DNA of 64,000 bases, taken from Desulfovibrio aminophilus (GTDB lineage Bacteria; Desulfobacterota; Desulfovibrionia; Desulfovibrionales; Desulfovibrionaceae). Below the pieces are notes generated by a model, which searched no databases, was not told where the DNA came from, and saw only the letters and a program-made list of their open reading frames with translations. Location of the stretch: the NCBI RefSeq assembly GCF_023660105.1, contig NZ_JAMHGA010000017.1, positions 62,001 to 126,000 on the forward strand, written 5' to 3'. Shown piece after piece: positions 20,481 to 29,958 of the stretch. Each line of letters starts with the position of its first letter. Positions within the stretch are counted from its first letter, which is position 1. The translations under genes and the position numbers were made by a program.

Positions 20481-20936
20481 ATGCTTGTCTCGGCAATTTA
20501 CAGTCGCGACGTCACCACCATCCCGGCCGATGAAAGCCTGGGCCGGGTGCTCTGCCTCATGCCGGGCATCCGCTCCAGGCTCGTCTACGTCATCGGGGCG
20601 GACGGGAGTCTGGTGGGAGTGGTCAGCAGCTACGACCTGCTCAAGGTCATGCTGCCCGAGTACCTGGACGCCAACCTGGCCAAGTCCCTGTCAGGGGGCG
20701 AAAACCTGTTCCTGCGGGCCTTCGCGGAACGCTCCGGGACGCCGGTCTCGGAGATCATGAGCACGGAGCTCATCTCCTGTTCACCGGAGGACACCGTGGT
20801 GGAGGTCAACGCCCTGATCCGCGAGAAGGGCGTCAACGTCCTGCCCGTGGTGGACAAGCAGGGCGTCCTGCTGGGCGAGGTCGCCCGCCGCGACATCCTC
20901 AACGCGGTGGCCAAGATCTGTTGCGCAACGTCATGA
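20481..20936 (+). CDS. Two-CBS-domain protein
   Basis: 151-residue protein made of a pair of CBS domains: the first about residues 5-60 (TTIPADESLGRVLCLMPGIR, LVYVIGADGSLVGVVSSYDL), the second about 90-145 (MSTELISCSPEDTVVEVNALI, NVLPVVDKQGVLLGEVARRD). CBS pairs bind adenosine nucleotides and regulate partner proteins. The ATG at 20481 has GGGAG before it; a longer frame from 20430 would cover the inverted repeat and has no clear site. The transporter gene starts 20 bases after the stop, so this protein may regulate that transporter or sense energy state. Confidence 0.82.
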   Translation: MLVSAIYSRDVTTIPADESLGRVLCLMPGIRSRLVYVIGADGSLVGVVSSYDLLKVMLPEYLDANLAKSLSGGENLFLRAFAERSGTPVSEIMSTELISCSPEDTVVEVNALIREKGVNVLPVVDKQGVLLGEVARRDILNAVAKICCATS

Positions 20937-20956
20937 AGGACCGGAGGTCGTAAGGA

Positions 20957-22282
20957 ATGTTCTGGGTCGCAACGGCCATCTTCGTCGTGGCCTACGCCAT
21001 CATCGTCTCCGAGAAAATCCACAAGACCAAGGTCGCGCTGTTCGGCGCGGCGCTCACCCTCATCACCAAGGTCCTCAGCCAACACGAGGCCCTGCACGAC
21101 ATCGACCTGGGCGTGGACTGGAACGTGATCTTCCTGCTCATCTCCATGATGATCATCGTGAACATCATGACCAAGACGGGCGTGTTCCAGTACGTGGCCA
21201 TCAAGGCCGCCAAGGTGGGCAAGGGCAACCCCTTCACCATCATGAGCATCTTCGCCGTGGTCACGGCCGTGTCCTCGGCCTTCCTGGACAACGTGACCAC
21301 CGTGCTCCTGCTGGCGCCCGTGACCCTGCTCATCGCCAACGAGCTGGAAGTGGACCCGATCCCCTTCCTCATCACCGAGGCCCTGGCCTCGAACATCGGC
21401 GGCACGGCCACCCTCATCGGCGATCCGCCGAACATCATGATCGCCTCCAAGGCGGGCTTCGACTTCATGGACTTCATCGTCCACCTGAGCCCGGCCATCG
21501 TGATCATCATGGCGGTCTGGATGCTCATCTGGAAGGTGGTCTTCGGCAAGCGCCTGCATGTGCGCGAGGAGCTCAAGGCCCGGGTCATGGCCATGAACGA
21601 GAACGAGCTCATCAAGGACCCGGTGCTGCTCAAGAAGTCCGGCGCTGTGCTGGGCCTGACGATCCTGGGTTTCATCCTGCACGGCTTCTTCCACTATGAG
21701 CCCGCCACCGTGGCCCTCATGGGCGCGGCCACGCTCCTGTTCATCTCCGGCGAGGAGCCGCACCACGCCCTGGCCGAGGTGGAATGGCCGACGATCTTCT
21801 TCTTCATCGGCCTGTTCATCATCATCGGCGGCACGGTGAAGGTTGGGCTCATCGAGCTGCTCTCCAAGGAGATGATCGCCCTGACCCATCCCACCCAGGA
21901 GAGCATGTTCATGCTCTCCATGGTCATGGTCTGGTTCTCGGGCATCGCCTCGGCCATCGTGGACAACATCCCCTTCGTGGCCACCATGAACCCCCTGCTG
22001 GTGAGCACGGCGGGCACGGTGATGGGAAGCACGGATGTGAGCGCCCTGCAGAGCGCCACCATGCTGCCGGTGTGGTGGGCCCTGGCCCTGGGCGCCTGCC
22101 TGGGCGGCAACGGCACGGCCATCGGCGCCTCGGCCAACGTCATCGTGGTGGGCATCTCCGAGAAGGCCGGACACAAGATCACCTTCGTCCGTTTCCTGAA
22201 GTACGGCGTGCCCGTGACCCTGCTGACCATCGCCATGTCCATGGTCTACATCTGGGTGCGCTATTACGTCCTCAAGGTCTGA
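20957..22282 (+). CDS. ArsB/NhaD superfamily ion transporter (SLC13-like)
   Basis: 441-residue inner-membrane protein with about 11-12 hydrophobic segments. It carries the superfamily signatures, each half containing a loop with conserved Asn/Asp: FLDNVTTVLLLAPVTLLIA, IGGTATLIGDPPNIMIA in the first half and IVDNIPFVATMNPLL, LGACLGGNGTAIGASANV in the second. The family covers Na+/H+ antiporters (NhaD), ArsB and citrate/dicarboxylate carriers; an Na+/H+ antiporter is my best guess. Ribosome site GGAGG before ATG. Probably co-transcribed with the CBS gene; ends at a strong terminator. Confidence 0.85.
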   Translation: MFWVATAIFVVAYAIIVSEKIHKTKVALFGAALTLITKVLSQHEALHDIDLGVDWNVIFLLISMMIIVNIMTKTGVFQYVAIKAAKVGKGNPFTIMSIFAVVTAVSSAFLDNVTTVLLLAPVTLLIANELEVDPIPFLITEALASNIGGTATLIGDPPNIMIASKAGFDFMDFIVHLSPAIVIIMAVWMLIWKVVFGKRLHVREELKARVMAMNENELIKDPVLLKKSGAVLGLTILGFILHGFFHYEPATVALMGAATLLFISGEEPHHALAEVEWPTIFFFIGLFIIIGGTVKVGLIELLSKEMIALTHPTQESMFMLSMVMVWFSGIASAIVDNIPFVATMNPLLVSTAGTVMGSTDVSALQSATMLPVWWALALGACLGGNGTAIGASANVIVVGISEKAGHKITFVRFLKYGVPVTLLTIAMSMVYIWVRYYVLKV

Positions 22283-22306
22283 CCGCGCCGGGGACGGCGC
22301 ATGGAC

Positions 22307-22333
22307 GGGGGGCCCTCGGGCCTCCCTTTTTTT
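22307..22333 (+). terminator. Rho-independent terminator after the transporter
   Basis: GC-rich hairpin (GGGGGGCC / GGCCTCCC, one wobble pair) followed by seven T residues. Confidence 0.8.
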
Positions 22334-22348
22334 CGTCTTGCGGGAACG

Positions 22349-22376
22349 AAAAAGGGGACCTCGCGGTCCCCTTTTT
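22349..22376. terminator. Bidirectional terminator between convergent genes
   Basis: AAAAAGGGGACC-tcgc-GGTCCCCTTTTT is a symmetrical stem with A-run and T-run, able to stop transcription from both sides. It lies between the + strand transporter and the - strand cytochrome. Confidence 0.88.
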
Positions 22377-22394
22377 CTTCCGCCGGGCCGGGGC

Positions 22395-25037
22395 TCAGCG
22401 GATCATGTTCGGGTGGTGGGCCGGGACGTCCATGGCCTCGCGGTGGCAGACCCGGCAGTTTTTCCGGCCGCCGATGGTCGCGGCCTCGCCCTGGTACTGG
22501 AGCGGCTGGACGTTGTCGCGGTCGTCGCCATAGGCGTTGAGCGCCGGGTATTCCGCGTGCGGGCTGTTGTGGCAGGCCGCACACGGCAGGGCCTCCATGT
22601 CGTCCTTGCGCATGCGGTAGAGGCCCTTGGCGTCGGCGGTCCAGGTGTTGAAGGCGTTGGCCTTCTCCAGGTCCGGCGCGGTGTAGTCCTTGTGGCAGGT
22701 CAGGCAATCGGGCTCCTGGAACCAGGGGGTGCGGCCCTTGATCTCGTCCCCGCCGGCCACGCCGCGGGGCTGGAGCAGGCCCAGGAGCTTGGCCGCCGAG
22801 CGCTTGCCCTCCTGGCCCTTGAGCAGGCTGATGGCGTGGTCCTCGATGTAGCCGTGGCACTGCACGCAGGTGATCCCGATGGTTCCATGCACGCCGCGCA
22901 GGCAGCGGGTGGGGCCGTCGGGGCGGTTGGGATGGCAGGATTGGCAGGTCTCCTCGGCGCGGCCGGTGAGGTGCGCGGCGTGGAAGCCGTGCAGGGCCGC
23001 GGGCAGGTTCATGAGGCCCGGGTAGTTGATGGGGTCGCCCTGGGAGCCGAGCACCGGGTCGGGGTGGCAGCTCTGGCAGAGGCGGGGCTTGCCGGCCTTG
23101 GCGTCGGCCAGGAGCGTGGTGCCGTTCATGCGGTCGTGGACCTTGAGCACGTCCTCGGCGGCCAGATCCGAGATGCCCGCCACGCCGTCCACCTTCCAGG
23201 GGCCGCCATGGCAGTTGCGGCAGCCCATCTCCGTGGACGTGGGGGCCACGACCTCGGTCTTGGCCAGGAGCTTGCCGCTGGCCGTGTCGCGCGCCTCCAC
23301 GGTGAACAGCGGGTAGGGATTGTAGCCGTCCTGGTCGGGATAGGGCACCACCGGGATGAGGTCCGCGCCGAAGAGGCCGGACGCGGGGTCAAGCTTCATG
23401 TGCCCGGACAGGCCCTCGCCGGCCACGCCTACGTTCTCGGGCAGATCCTTGCCGAACAGCGACTTGGCGTGCTTCCAGAACTCGACATGTTTGGCGGGAT
23501 ACTCGAAGCCGGGCTCCACGGCGTAGGTCAGGGTCACGCCCTCGGTGACCACCCGCGGGCCGGGGCCGCGCCGGATGAGCACGGCGCGCAGGTCGTTGGC
23601 CGGGGGCAGGAGGATCCAGTAGGGATCCGAGTCCGAGATGCAGTGCATGCCGAGGGTGTTCCAGGTCAGCAGCACGTATTCATCGGTGTTCGCGTCGAAG
23701 GGCGGGGTGGGCACGGGCAGGTCGGCCGGGTCCACGGCCTTGTCGCCGGTGTCCTTCTTGCCGTGCAGGCCCTCGACGATGAAGGCGGCCAGGACCTGGC
23801 GCTCCTCCACGCTCCCGGCGAGGGGCGGCATGTAGGTGTTCACCTTGCCGATGCCGGTGAGGAAGGAGTCCATGCCGAAGAGGCCGAACTTGGCGGTCTT
23901 GGGCAGGATATCGTTCATGGGGCCGCCCACCGAGTGGCAGGACGAGCATTGCAGGTCGAAGAGCACCCGGCCCGCCGCCAGGCGGTTCTCCGGGGTGAGC
24001 GTGACGCCGGCCCATTTGGCCGTGCGCAGCAGGCCCTGGGCCTCCACCGGGGCCAGGTAGGCCGGGCGCAGGGAGTTGGAGTAGGTATGGTGCGGGATGA
24101 GCCAGGGCTTGCGTCCGGCCTCGCGGGTGAACTCGAAGCCGCCGAAGGCCACCAGGCCCGTGAGGACCACCACCAGGGCCAGCTTGCTGCCCACGGCCCG
24201 GGGCAGGCGCAGGGCCAGGACCAGCGCCCCCAGGGAAGCCATGCCGCCCGCCACCAGGAAGACCTTGATGAACGAGCCCGCGCGGCCGTACTTGGCGGCC
24301 ATCAAGGCCTGGGCCTCGGCGGGCAGGGCGGTGATGTTCCACCAGCCGGCGGGCACGGCCAGCAGGAAGCAGATCAGGGTCCACTTGGCGCAGGAGCGCA
24401 CCAGGGCCAGCCGGGTGGGTTCGTCCTGCACGCGGGTGGCGGTGACGAAGCCGAACATCCCGGCGATCATGCCGGTGAGGAAGGTGCGGAAGACCGTGGA
24501 GGGCCAGAAGCCGGGATTGAAGAAGCCGCTCCAGAAGGAGTGGTTCTGGGCCCAGGCCCCGGTGTCGAGCATGAAGGTCAGGATGCCGTTGATGATGAAC
24601 AGCGAGGCGTAGCCCGCGCCGAAATAGATCCAGCCCACGCGGATGTGGGTCTTCCGGTCCATGCGGTCGAATCCGTAATAGTAGACCAGCAGGGCCGCGA
24701 TCTCGATGACGAAGAAGACCCATTCCGTGGCCCAGCCCCAGACGAAGACGTGGATCAGGGTCGAGGTGGCCTGGGGCGAGAGCAGGGCGATGGTGAACCA
24801 GATGCCCACGCCGGACACGCCGCCGAAGACCATGGTGAGCAGGAGGAAGAACTTGGCGTGCTTCTTGACGTAGGCCAGCATGTGCGGGTTGTTCTCACGG
24901 GCGGCGCGGGTCTCCACCAGGGGCAGGAAGAGGCCGCCGCCCACCGCGAAGTGGGCCACGTAGACATGCAGCACGGCGATCAGCGCGATCCAGAATCCGC
25001 CGCCCAGGGCGGTGAGTTGCCAATAGGGGTATTCCAT
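22395..25037 (-). CDS. CydA-like membrane domain fused to an eight-haem cytochrome c
   Basis: 880-residue membrane-anchored multihaem protein. The first 330 residues or so have about eight hydrophobic segments. The opening (LHVYVAHFAVGGGLFLPLVE, His24 and His29) aligns by eye with the first helix of cytochrome bd subunit I, whose His19 binds haem b595. Next comes a class-I-like cytochrome c domain: CSSCH at 364-368, and a possible Met ligand in YMPPLAGS. From residue 606 on there are seven more CxxCH motifs (CRNCH, CQSCH twice, CVQCH, CLTCH, CAACH, CRVCH). The second membrane subunit precedes it by one base. Likely role: transfer of electrons between the membrane and periplasmic c-type haems. 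No CydB gene is nearby. Donor and acceptor unknown. Confidence 0.82.
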   Translation of the reverse strand: MEYPYWQLTALGGGFWIALIAVLHVYVAHFAVGGGLFLPLVETRAARENNPHMLAYVKKHAKFFLLLTMVFGGVSGVGIWFTIALLSPQATSTLIHVFVWGWATEWVFFVIEIAALLVYYYGFDRMDRKTHIRVGWIYFGAGYASLFIINGILTFMLDTGAWAQNHSFWSGFFNPGFWPSTVFRTFLTGMIAGMFGFVTATRVQDEPTRLALVRSCAKWTLICFLLAVPAGWWNITALPAEAQALMAAKYGRAGSFIKVFLVAGGMASLGALVLALRLPRAVGSKLALVVVLTGLVAFGGFEFTREAGRKPWLIPHHTYSNSLRPAYLAPVEAQGLLRTAKWAGVTLTPENRLAAGRVLFDLQCSSCHSVGGPMNDILPKTAKFGLFGMDSFLTGIGKVNTYMPPLAGSVEERQVLAAFIVEGLHGKKDTGDKAVDPADLPVPTPPFDANTDEYVLLTWNTLGMHCISDSDPYWILLPPANDLRAVLIRRGPGPRVVTEGVTLTYAVEPGFEYPAKHVEFWKHAKSLFGKDLPENVGVAGEGLSGHMKLDPASGLFGADLIPVVPYPDQDGYNPYPLFTVEARDTASGKLLAKTEVVAPTSTEMGCRNCHGGPWKVDGVAGISDLAAEDVLKVHDRMNGTTLLADAKAGKPRLCQSCHPDPVLGSQGDPINYPGLMNLPAALHGFHAAHLTGRAEETCQSCHPNRPDGPTRCLRGVHGTIGITCVQCHGYIEDHAISLLKGQEGKRSAAKLLGLLQPRGVAGGDEIKGRTPWFQEPDCLTCHKDYTAPDLEKANAFNTWTADAKGLYRMRKDDMEALPCAACHNSPHAEYPALNAYGDDRDNVQPLQYQGEAATIGGRKNCRVCHREAMDVPAHHPNMIR

Positions 25038-25038
25038 C

Positions 25039-26079
25039 TCAGGACTCCTTCACGGACCGCAGGTATTGGCGCACGAGCCAGGCCACCAGGGGTATGGCCA
25101 GGAGGAACACGGCCAGGAAGAGGATCATGGGCGAATACTCGGCGGTCACGGCCAGGGTGCGGATGTCCTGGTAGGGCGAGAGCAGGATGCCCCGCAGGCG
25201 GTCGCGGACCAGGGCCATGCCCGCCACGGTGAGCACGGTCCAGAGCAGGGCGCCCGGCACGTTGCCCTTGAACGCGGACATCAGCGCGGCGGCGGCCAGG
25301 ACCAGGGCTCCGGCCAGGAGCAGGGCCGAGGTCGCGTTGCCGCCCAGGAACTGTCGCAGCGCGGGCTCGGGCAGCGAGAGCAGGAACCAGACCCCGAAGA
25401 CGACCTGGGCCAGGGTGGCCCGGGTGAACCAGTACAGGCCCGTGCGCACGTATTCCTGGTCGCCCTTGGCGCGGCCCAGCAGGGCCACGGCCAGGCCGCC
25501 CACGGCCAGGGCGGCGACCATGAAGTGCAGCCAGCGGGGCAGGAGCATGGGATCGCCCAGGTTGAGCAGGGAGCCCGCGCGGTTGTCGAACCAGGCGGTC
25601 CAGCGGACCGGGTCGAGCATGAGGGTCATGTTGTTGGAGAAGAGGAACCCGACGAACACGAGCAGGGCCAGGGGCGCGGCGACGAGCAGGGGCCGCGCGC
25701 CGCTCGAGTCGAAGCGGAAGTCGTAGATGTACAGGCCGTAGTAGGCGGCCATGACCAGGATGATGACCGAGAGCCACCATGCGGCCATGATCACGGAACT
25801 GGTGTAGACGAAGTTGCCGTAGAGCACCTGCAGGAAGAGCAGGGGGGCGACGCCCAGGTTGATGGTCAGGGCCAGGGCCGTGGGCATCTTGGTCGAGAGG
25901 TCCTTGGCCAGGGCCGTGTTCGAGCCGCGCAGGTGCGTCGCCAGGGCGATGGCCGCGCCTCCCACCACGGCGTTCATGAGCAGGATGTGGGCCACGAAGG
26001 TGACGTGCAGGAGCGCGTCGAACCAGCCCCAGGGCACCGGGATGGTGTCCGGCGCGGGAATCAGCGATCGAGGGTCCAT
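25039..26079 (-). CDS. Polytopic membrane partner of the CydA-like multihaem cytochrome
   Basis: 346-residue protein with about nine hydrophobic segments and no haem c motif. The ATG at 26079 follows a GAGGAGGAGGAG tract; longer in-frame extensions would run through the divergent panK gene and are not credible. The first helix (FDALLHVTFVAHILLMNAVV, His25 and His31) has the same LH-x4/5-AH pattern as the fused cytochrome downstream, so both look like members of the cytochrome bd subunit I superfamily. It probably forms a heterodimeric integral membrane module with the downstream protein; the two are one base apart. Confidence 0.75.
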   Translation of the reverse strand: MDPRSLIPAPDTIPVPWGWFDALLHVTFVAHILLMNAVVGGAAIALATHLRGSNTALAKDLSTKMPTALALTINLGVAPLLFLQVLYGNFVYTSSVIMAAWWLSVIILVMAAYYGLYIYDFRFDSSGARPLLVAAPLALLVFVGFLFSNNMTLMLDPVRWTAWFDNRAGSLLNLGDPMLLPRWLHFMVAALAVGGLAVALLGRAKGDQEYVRTGLYWFTRATLAQVVFGVWFLLSLPEPALRQFLGGNATSALLLAGALVLAAAALMSAFKGNVPGALLWTVLTVAGMALVRDRLRGILLSPYQDIRTLAVTAEYSPMILFLAVFLLAIPLVAWLVRQYLRSVKES

Positions 26080-26094
26080 ACTCCTCCTCCTCGG

Positions 26095-26116
26095 GTTGAC
26101 ATATGGCTGACATAGC
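26095..26116. repeat. 11-bp direct repeat in the divergent intergenic region
   Basis: TTGACATATGG is followed directly by CTGACATAGCT, so TGACATA occurs twice, 11 bases apart, on the same face of the helix. It lies between the cytochrome operon (-) and coaX (+), 16 bases before the cytochrome partner's start codon. A possible regulator site; weak evidence. Confidence 0.3.
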
Positions 26117-26169
26117 TTGTCCCGCGGAATCTCGGTATGATTTTCCGCGCGGCGGCGGTCCGTCCGTTC

Positions 26170-26198
26170 TTGCGGGGCGTCGGAACCAATGACATACT
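26170..26198 (+). promoter_or_regulatory. Possible sigma-70 promoter of coaX
   Basis: TTGCGG, 17-base spacer, CATACT. Each hexamer matches consensus at four of six positions. Start of transcription would be near 26205, about 35 bases before the start codon. Confidence 0.35.
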
Positions 26199-26238
26199 CT
26201 TCCCTGTCGCGCGCATCAAGCTTTCGGAGTTGAAATTC

Positions 26239-27009
26239 ATGGAGAAAAACATTCTCGTCCTGGACGTGGGCAACACCCAGGCCAAGGCCCGGCCCGTCGG
26301 CCCCGATGGATTCCTTGGCCCGGAGGAGCGCGTTTCCGGGCACAAGGTGTTCGACGCCGAAGCCTGGAGCGGCTGGCTGGAACGGGCGGCCGCCGGAAGC
26401 GGCCCCGCCGCGCTCGTCTTCGCCTCCGTGGTCCCGCCCGCCGATCCCCTGATCCGCGAGGCCGCCGCCGGCCTGGGCTGGACCGCCCTGGCCGTGCCCG
26501 GGGACCTGCCCGTGCCCATGGAGAACCGCTACCAGAAGCCCTGGGAGGTGGGAGCGGACCGCCTGGTGGGCTCCTATGCCGCGCGGCGGCGTTTTCCCGG
26601 GGAGGAGCGGCTCATCGTGGTGGATTTCGGCACGGCCACCACCTTCGACTGCATCCGGGGCGACGCGCTCCTGGGCGGGCTCATCTGCCCGGGCCTGTTG
26701 TCCTCGGCCCGCTCCCTGCACGTGGAGACGGCCAAGCTGCCCCTGCCCACCCTGGAGCTTTCCTCGGACCGGCTGCGCATCGACGTGGGCACCATGGAGA
26801 GCCTGAACCAGGGCCTGCTCTTCGGCGCTGCGGCCCAGGTGGAGGGCTTGGCGTCCCGGCTGGCCGAGGTCATGGGCGGCCCGGCCTTCGTGGCCGCCAC
26901 CGGCGGCCTGGCCCCCAGCGTGGCCCGGGTCTGCCCGGCCATCCGGGCCGTGTTGCCGGACCTCATGTTCGAGGGCCTCGCGGCCCTGTACCGGCGCCGC
27001 GCCGGTTGA
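26239..27009 (+). CDS. coaX: Type III pantothenate kinase
   Basis: 256-residue cytoplasmic enzyme, ATP + pantothenate to 4'-phosphopantothenate, the first step of CoA synthesis. Family marks: phosphate-binding LVLDVGNTQAK at the N-terminus, ENRYQKPWEVGADRLVG (pantothenate-site region), VVDFGTATTFDCI and LLGGLICPGL, ending in a helical FEGLAALYRR. The start MEKNILVL at 26239 has GGAG ten bases upstream; an extension to 26137 would include the promoter candidate. Stands alone between the divergent cytochrome operon and the ECF genes. Confidence 0.93.
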   Translation: MEKNILVLDVGNTQAKARPVGPDGFLGPEERVSGHKVFDAEAWSGWLERAAAGSGPAALVFASVVPPADPLIREAAAGLGWTALAVPGDLPVPMENRYQKPWEVGADRLVGSYAARRRFPGEERLIVVDFGTATTFDCIRGDALLGGLICPGLLSSARSLHVETAKLPLPTLELSSDRLRIDVGTMESLNQGLLFGAAAQVEGLASRLAEVMGGPAFVAATGGLAPSVARVCPAIRAVLPDLMFEGLAALYRRRAG

Positions 27010-27020
27010 CGCGCCCGGAG

Positions 27021-27047
27021 TGTAACGGAGCCCCGGGGCCAGGCGTC
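27021..27047 (+). promoter_or_regulatory. ECF-type promoter, probably autoregulatory
   Basis: TGTAAC, 17-base spacer, CGTC. AAC in the -35 element and CGTC in the -10 element at this spacing are the common ECF signature. It lies 39 bases upstream of the ECF sigma gene, so self-activation is likely. Confidence 0.6.
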
Positions 27048-27085
27048 TTTGTCGTGACGGCCATGCAGGAGACCCGGGTCCGAGG

Positions 27086-27643
27086 ATGATCGACGAAGCA
27101 ACCCAGGCGCTGGAAAAGCGACTGGCGGTCCAGGCGGCGGAGGGCGACGAGCGCGCTTTCGCCGAACTCATGACGCGCCACAAGACCGGGCTCATCCGCC
27201 TGGCCTCCCGTTTTTCCCGCGATCGCGACGAGGTCGAGGACCTCGTGCAGGAGAGCTTCGTGCGGGCCTATCGCGGCCTGCCCGGGTTCCGCCGGGAGTC
27301 CTCCTTCGGGCATTGGCTGCGGCGCATCGCGGCCAATGTCTGCCTGGACCACCTGCGGGCCCGCAAGCGGGAGGCCTGCATCCCGCTGGACGACCTGGCC
27401 GTCGAGCCGTGTGACGAGCAACAGCAGGCAGCGGAACTCCGCAGGGAGAACGCGCAATACGTGGAGAGCCTCCTGGCGCGCCTGTCGCCCCGGGACCGGC
27501 TGATCCTGACCCTCCTGGACCTGGAGGAGATGAGCGTGGCCGAGGTGGCCGCGTTCACGGGTCTGAGCGGGGTCAACGTGCGCGTGCGGGCCTTCCGCGC
27601 CAGGGGAAGACTGCGCAAGATGCTGGAGGGGAACCATGACTGA
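27086..27643 (+). CDS. ECF-family RNA polymerase sigma factor
   Basis: 185-residue sigma factor with only regions 2 and 4. Region 2: RFSRDRDEVEDLVQESFVRA, then FRRESSFGHWLRRIAANVCLDHLR. Region 4: LSPRDRLILTLLDLEEMSVA and the recognition helix around LSGVNVRVRAFRARGRLRKML. No sigma-70 regions 1.1 or 3. The start codon follows GAGG only weakly; the next gene overlaps its end by eight bases. With the two small envelope proteins downstream it forms a compact signalling unit, probably for an envelope or metal stress. Confidence 0.9.
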   Translation: MIDEATQALEKRLAVQAAEGDERAFAELMTRHKTGLIRLASRFSRDRDEVEDLVQESFVRAYRGLPGFRRESSFGHWLRRIAANVCLDHLRARKREACIPLDDLAVEPCDEQQQAAELRRENAQYVESLLARLSPRDRLILTLLDLEEMSVAEVAAFTGLSGVNVRVRAFRARGRLRKMLEGNHD

Positions 27644-27929
27644 GCGGCCCAGGGACTATGGATCGTTCGTGGCCTTGGCGCGCGGCCTGCGGGTGGACGC
27701 CCGCGGCCTGGAGGAGGGCCTGGAGGACCGGGTGTTCGCGCGCATCCGCCGGGAAGGCGCCGCCACGCGGGCGGACCGGTTTTTGTTGACCCTGACCATG
27801 GCCTACGGCGGCGCCGCGGCGGTGGCGCTGTCCTGCGCCTTCCTCCTGGAACGGGCCGTCGGCCAATGGGCCTGGGGCGGTCTCCTTACGGCCATGGGCA
27901 ACGGCCTGTTCCTGACTTACGGAGGGTAG
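27636..27929 (+). CDS. Small membrane protein, probable anti-sigma factor or partner
   Basis: 97 residues: a charged cytoplasmic N-terminal half of about 47 residues, a hydrophobic helix (FLLTLTMAYGGAAAVALSCA) and a second weaker hydrophobic stretch at the end. No zinc-binding anti-sigma motif (HxxxCxxC) is present. Overlaps the sigma gene by eight bases, so it is coupled to it. The layout suggests a membrane anti-sigma factor, but there is no sequence match that I can name. Confidence 0.65.
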   Translation: MTERPRDYGSFVALARGLRVDARGLEEGLEDRVFARIRREGAATRADRFLLTLTMAYGGAAAVALSCAFLLERAVGQWAWGGLLTAMGNGLFLTYGG

Positions 27930-27931
27930 CC

Positions 27932-28324
27932 GTGAGCCGCACCGCGATCATTCTCGCGACCCTGGCGGCCTTCGCCCTGGGCTTCGTCGCCGGCGGCCTC
28001 GGAGGCCGGGCCTATGAACGGGCCATGTTCTTTCGCGGGCCGGGCCCCGGCCATCCGCCGCCCATCGAGGACGTGCTCAAGGAGCGCATGTTCCGCGAGC
28101 TGGACCTGGACGATGCCCAGCGCAAGTCCGTGGGGGCTATCCTGGAGCGGACGCACCGGGACGTGGGCCGGATCATGAGCACGATCCGGCCGGAGATCGA
28201 CGCCCGCCTGGATCGGACCGGCGAGGCCATCCGCCCGCTGCTGCGGCCGGAGCAGGTCCGGCGCTTCGACGAGATGGAGGCCGAGCGCAGGGAGCGCATG
28301 GACCGCGCGGATCGGGGCGAATAG
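27932..28324 (+). CDS. Periplasmic metal-sensor-like protein (CnrX/ZraP-type helical)
   Basis: 130 residues, GTG start behind GGAGG. One N-terminal helix (AIILATLAAFALGFVAGGLGG) acts as membrane anchor. The rest is a charged all-helical periplasmic part with the LTxxQ-like hinge LDLDDAQRKSVGAIL and later LLRPEQVRRFDEM, as in the CnrX/ZraP/CpxP group. In cnrYXH an ECF factor, an anti-sigma factor and such a sensor work together, and the order here is similar. The signal is unknown; the usual metal-binding His residues are few. Confidence 0.7.
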   Translation: MSRTAIILATLAAFALGFVAGGLGGRAYERAMFFRGPGPGHPPPIEDVLKERMFRELDLDDAQRKSVGAILERTHRDVGRIMSTIRPEIDARLDRTGEAIRPLLRPEQVRRFDEMEAERRERMDRADRGE

Positions 28325-28336
28325 CCCGCCTTTTCC

Positions 28337-28355
28337 CGGCCCGGCTTCCGGGCCG
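28337..28355 (+). terminator. Hairpin after the ECF operon
   Basis: CGGCCCGG-ctt-CCGGGCCG, 8-bp perfect stem 13 bases after the stop codon, without a clear T-run. Possible terminator. Confidence 0.4.
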
Positions 28356-28414
28356 CATCCCTTCCCCGCCGCCCGGGAGGTTTTCCCGAACCCGGGGCCT
28401 CCGCGCATGAGCAT

Positions 28415-29788
<1,374 letters not shown>

Positions 29789-29817
29789 CCTCCGCCCGCA
29801 TCCGGCGCCGTCCATGA

Positions 29818-29852
29818 GGGGCGTCGGCGGCTCGTCCGCCGACGCCCCTTTT
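29818..29852 (+). terminator. Rho-independent terminator of enolase
   Basis: Perfect 13-bp stem (GGGGCGTCGGCGG / CCGCCGACGCCCC), five-base loop, then TTTT. Confidence 0.9.
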
Positions 29853-29958
29853 GCTTCGGGAAAGATTATTAATTCCCTCCTCCGTCTTTTCCCTGGGGCC
29901 GATCTGGAGTACATTCAAGGTACTGGACCGTGTCCACTCGGAATTCCAGGAGGACGCC

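Noticed and set aside
22338-25232. A 964-codon + strand frame opposite the multihaem cytochrome
   Set aside because: The - strand carries eight CxxCH motifs and membrane helices in frame; the + strand frame has no domain.
26080-27195. N-terminal extension of the membrane partner across the pantothenate kinase gene
   Set aside because: It overlaps a complete well-conserved gene and the GAGGAGGAGGAG ribosome site fixes the start at 26079.
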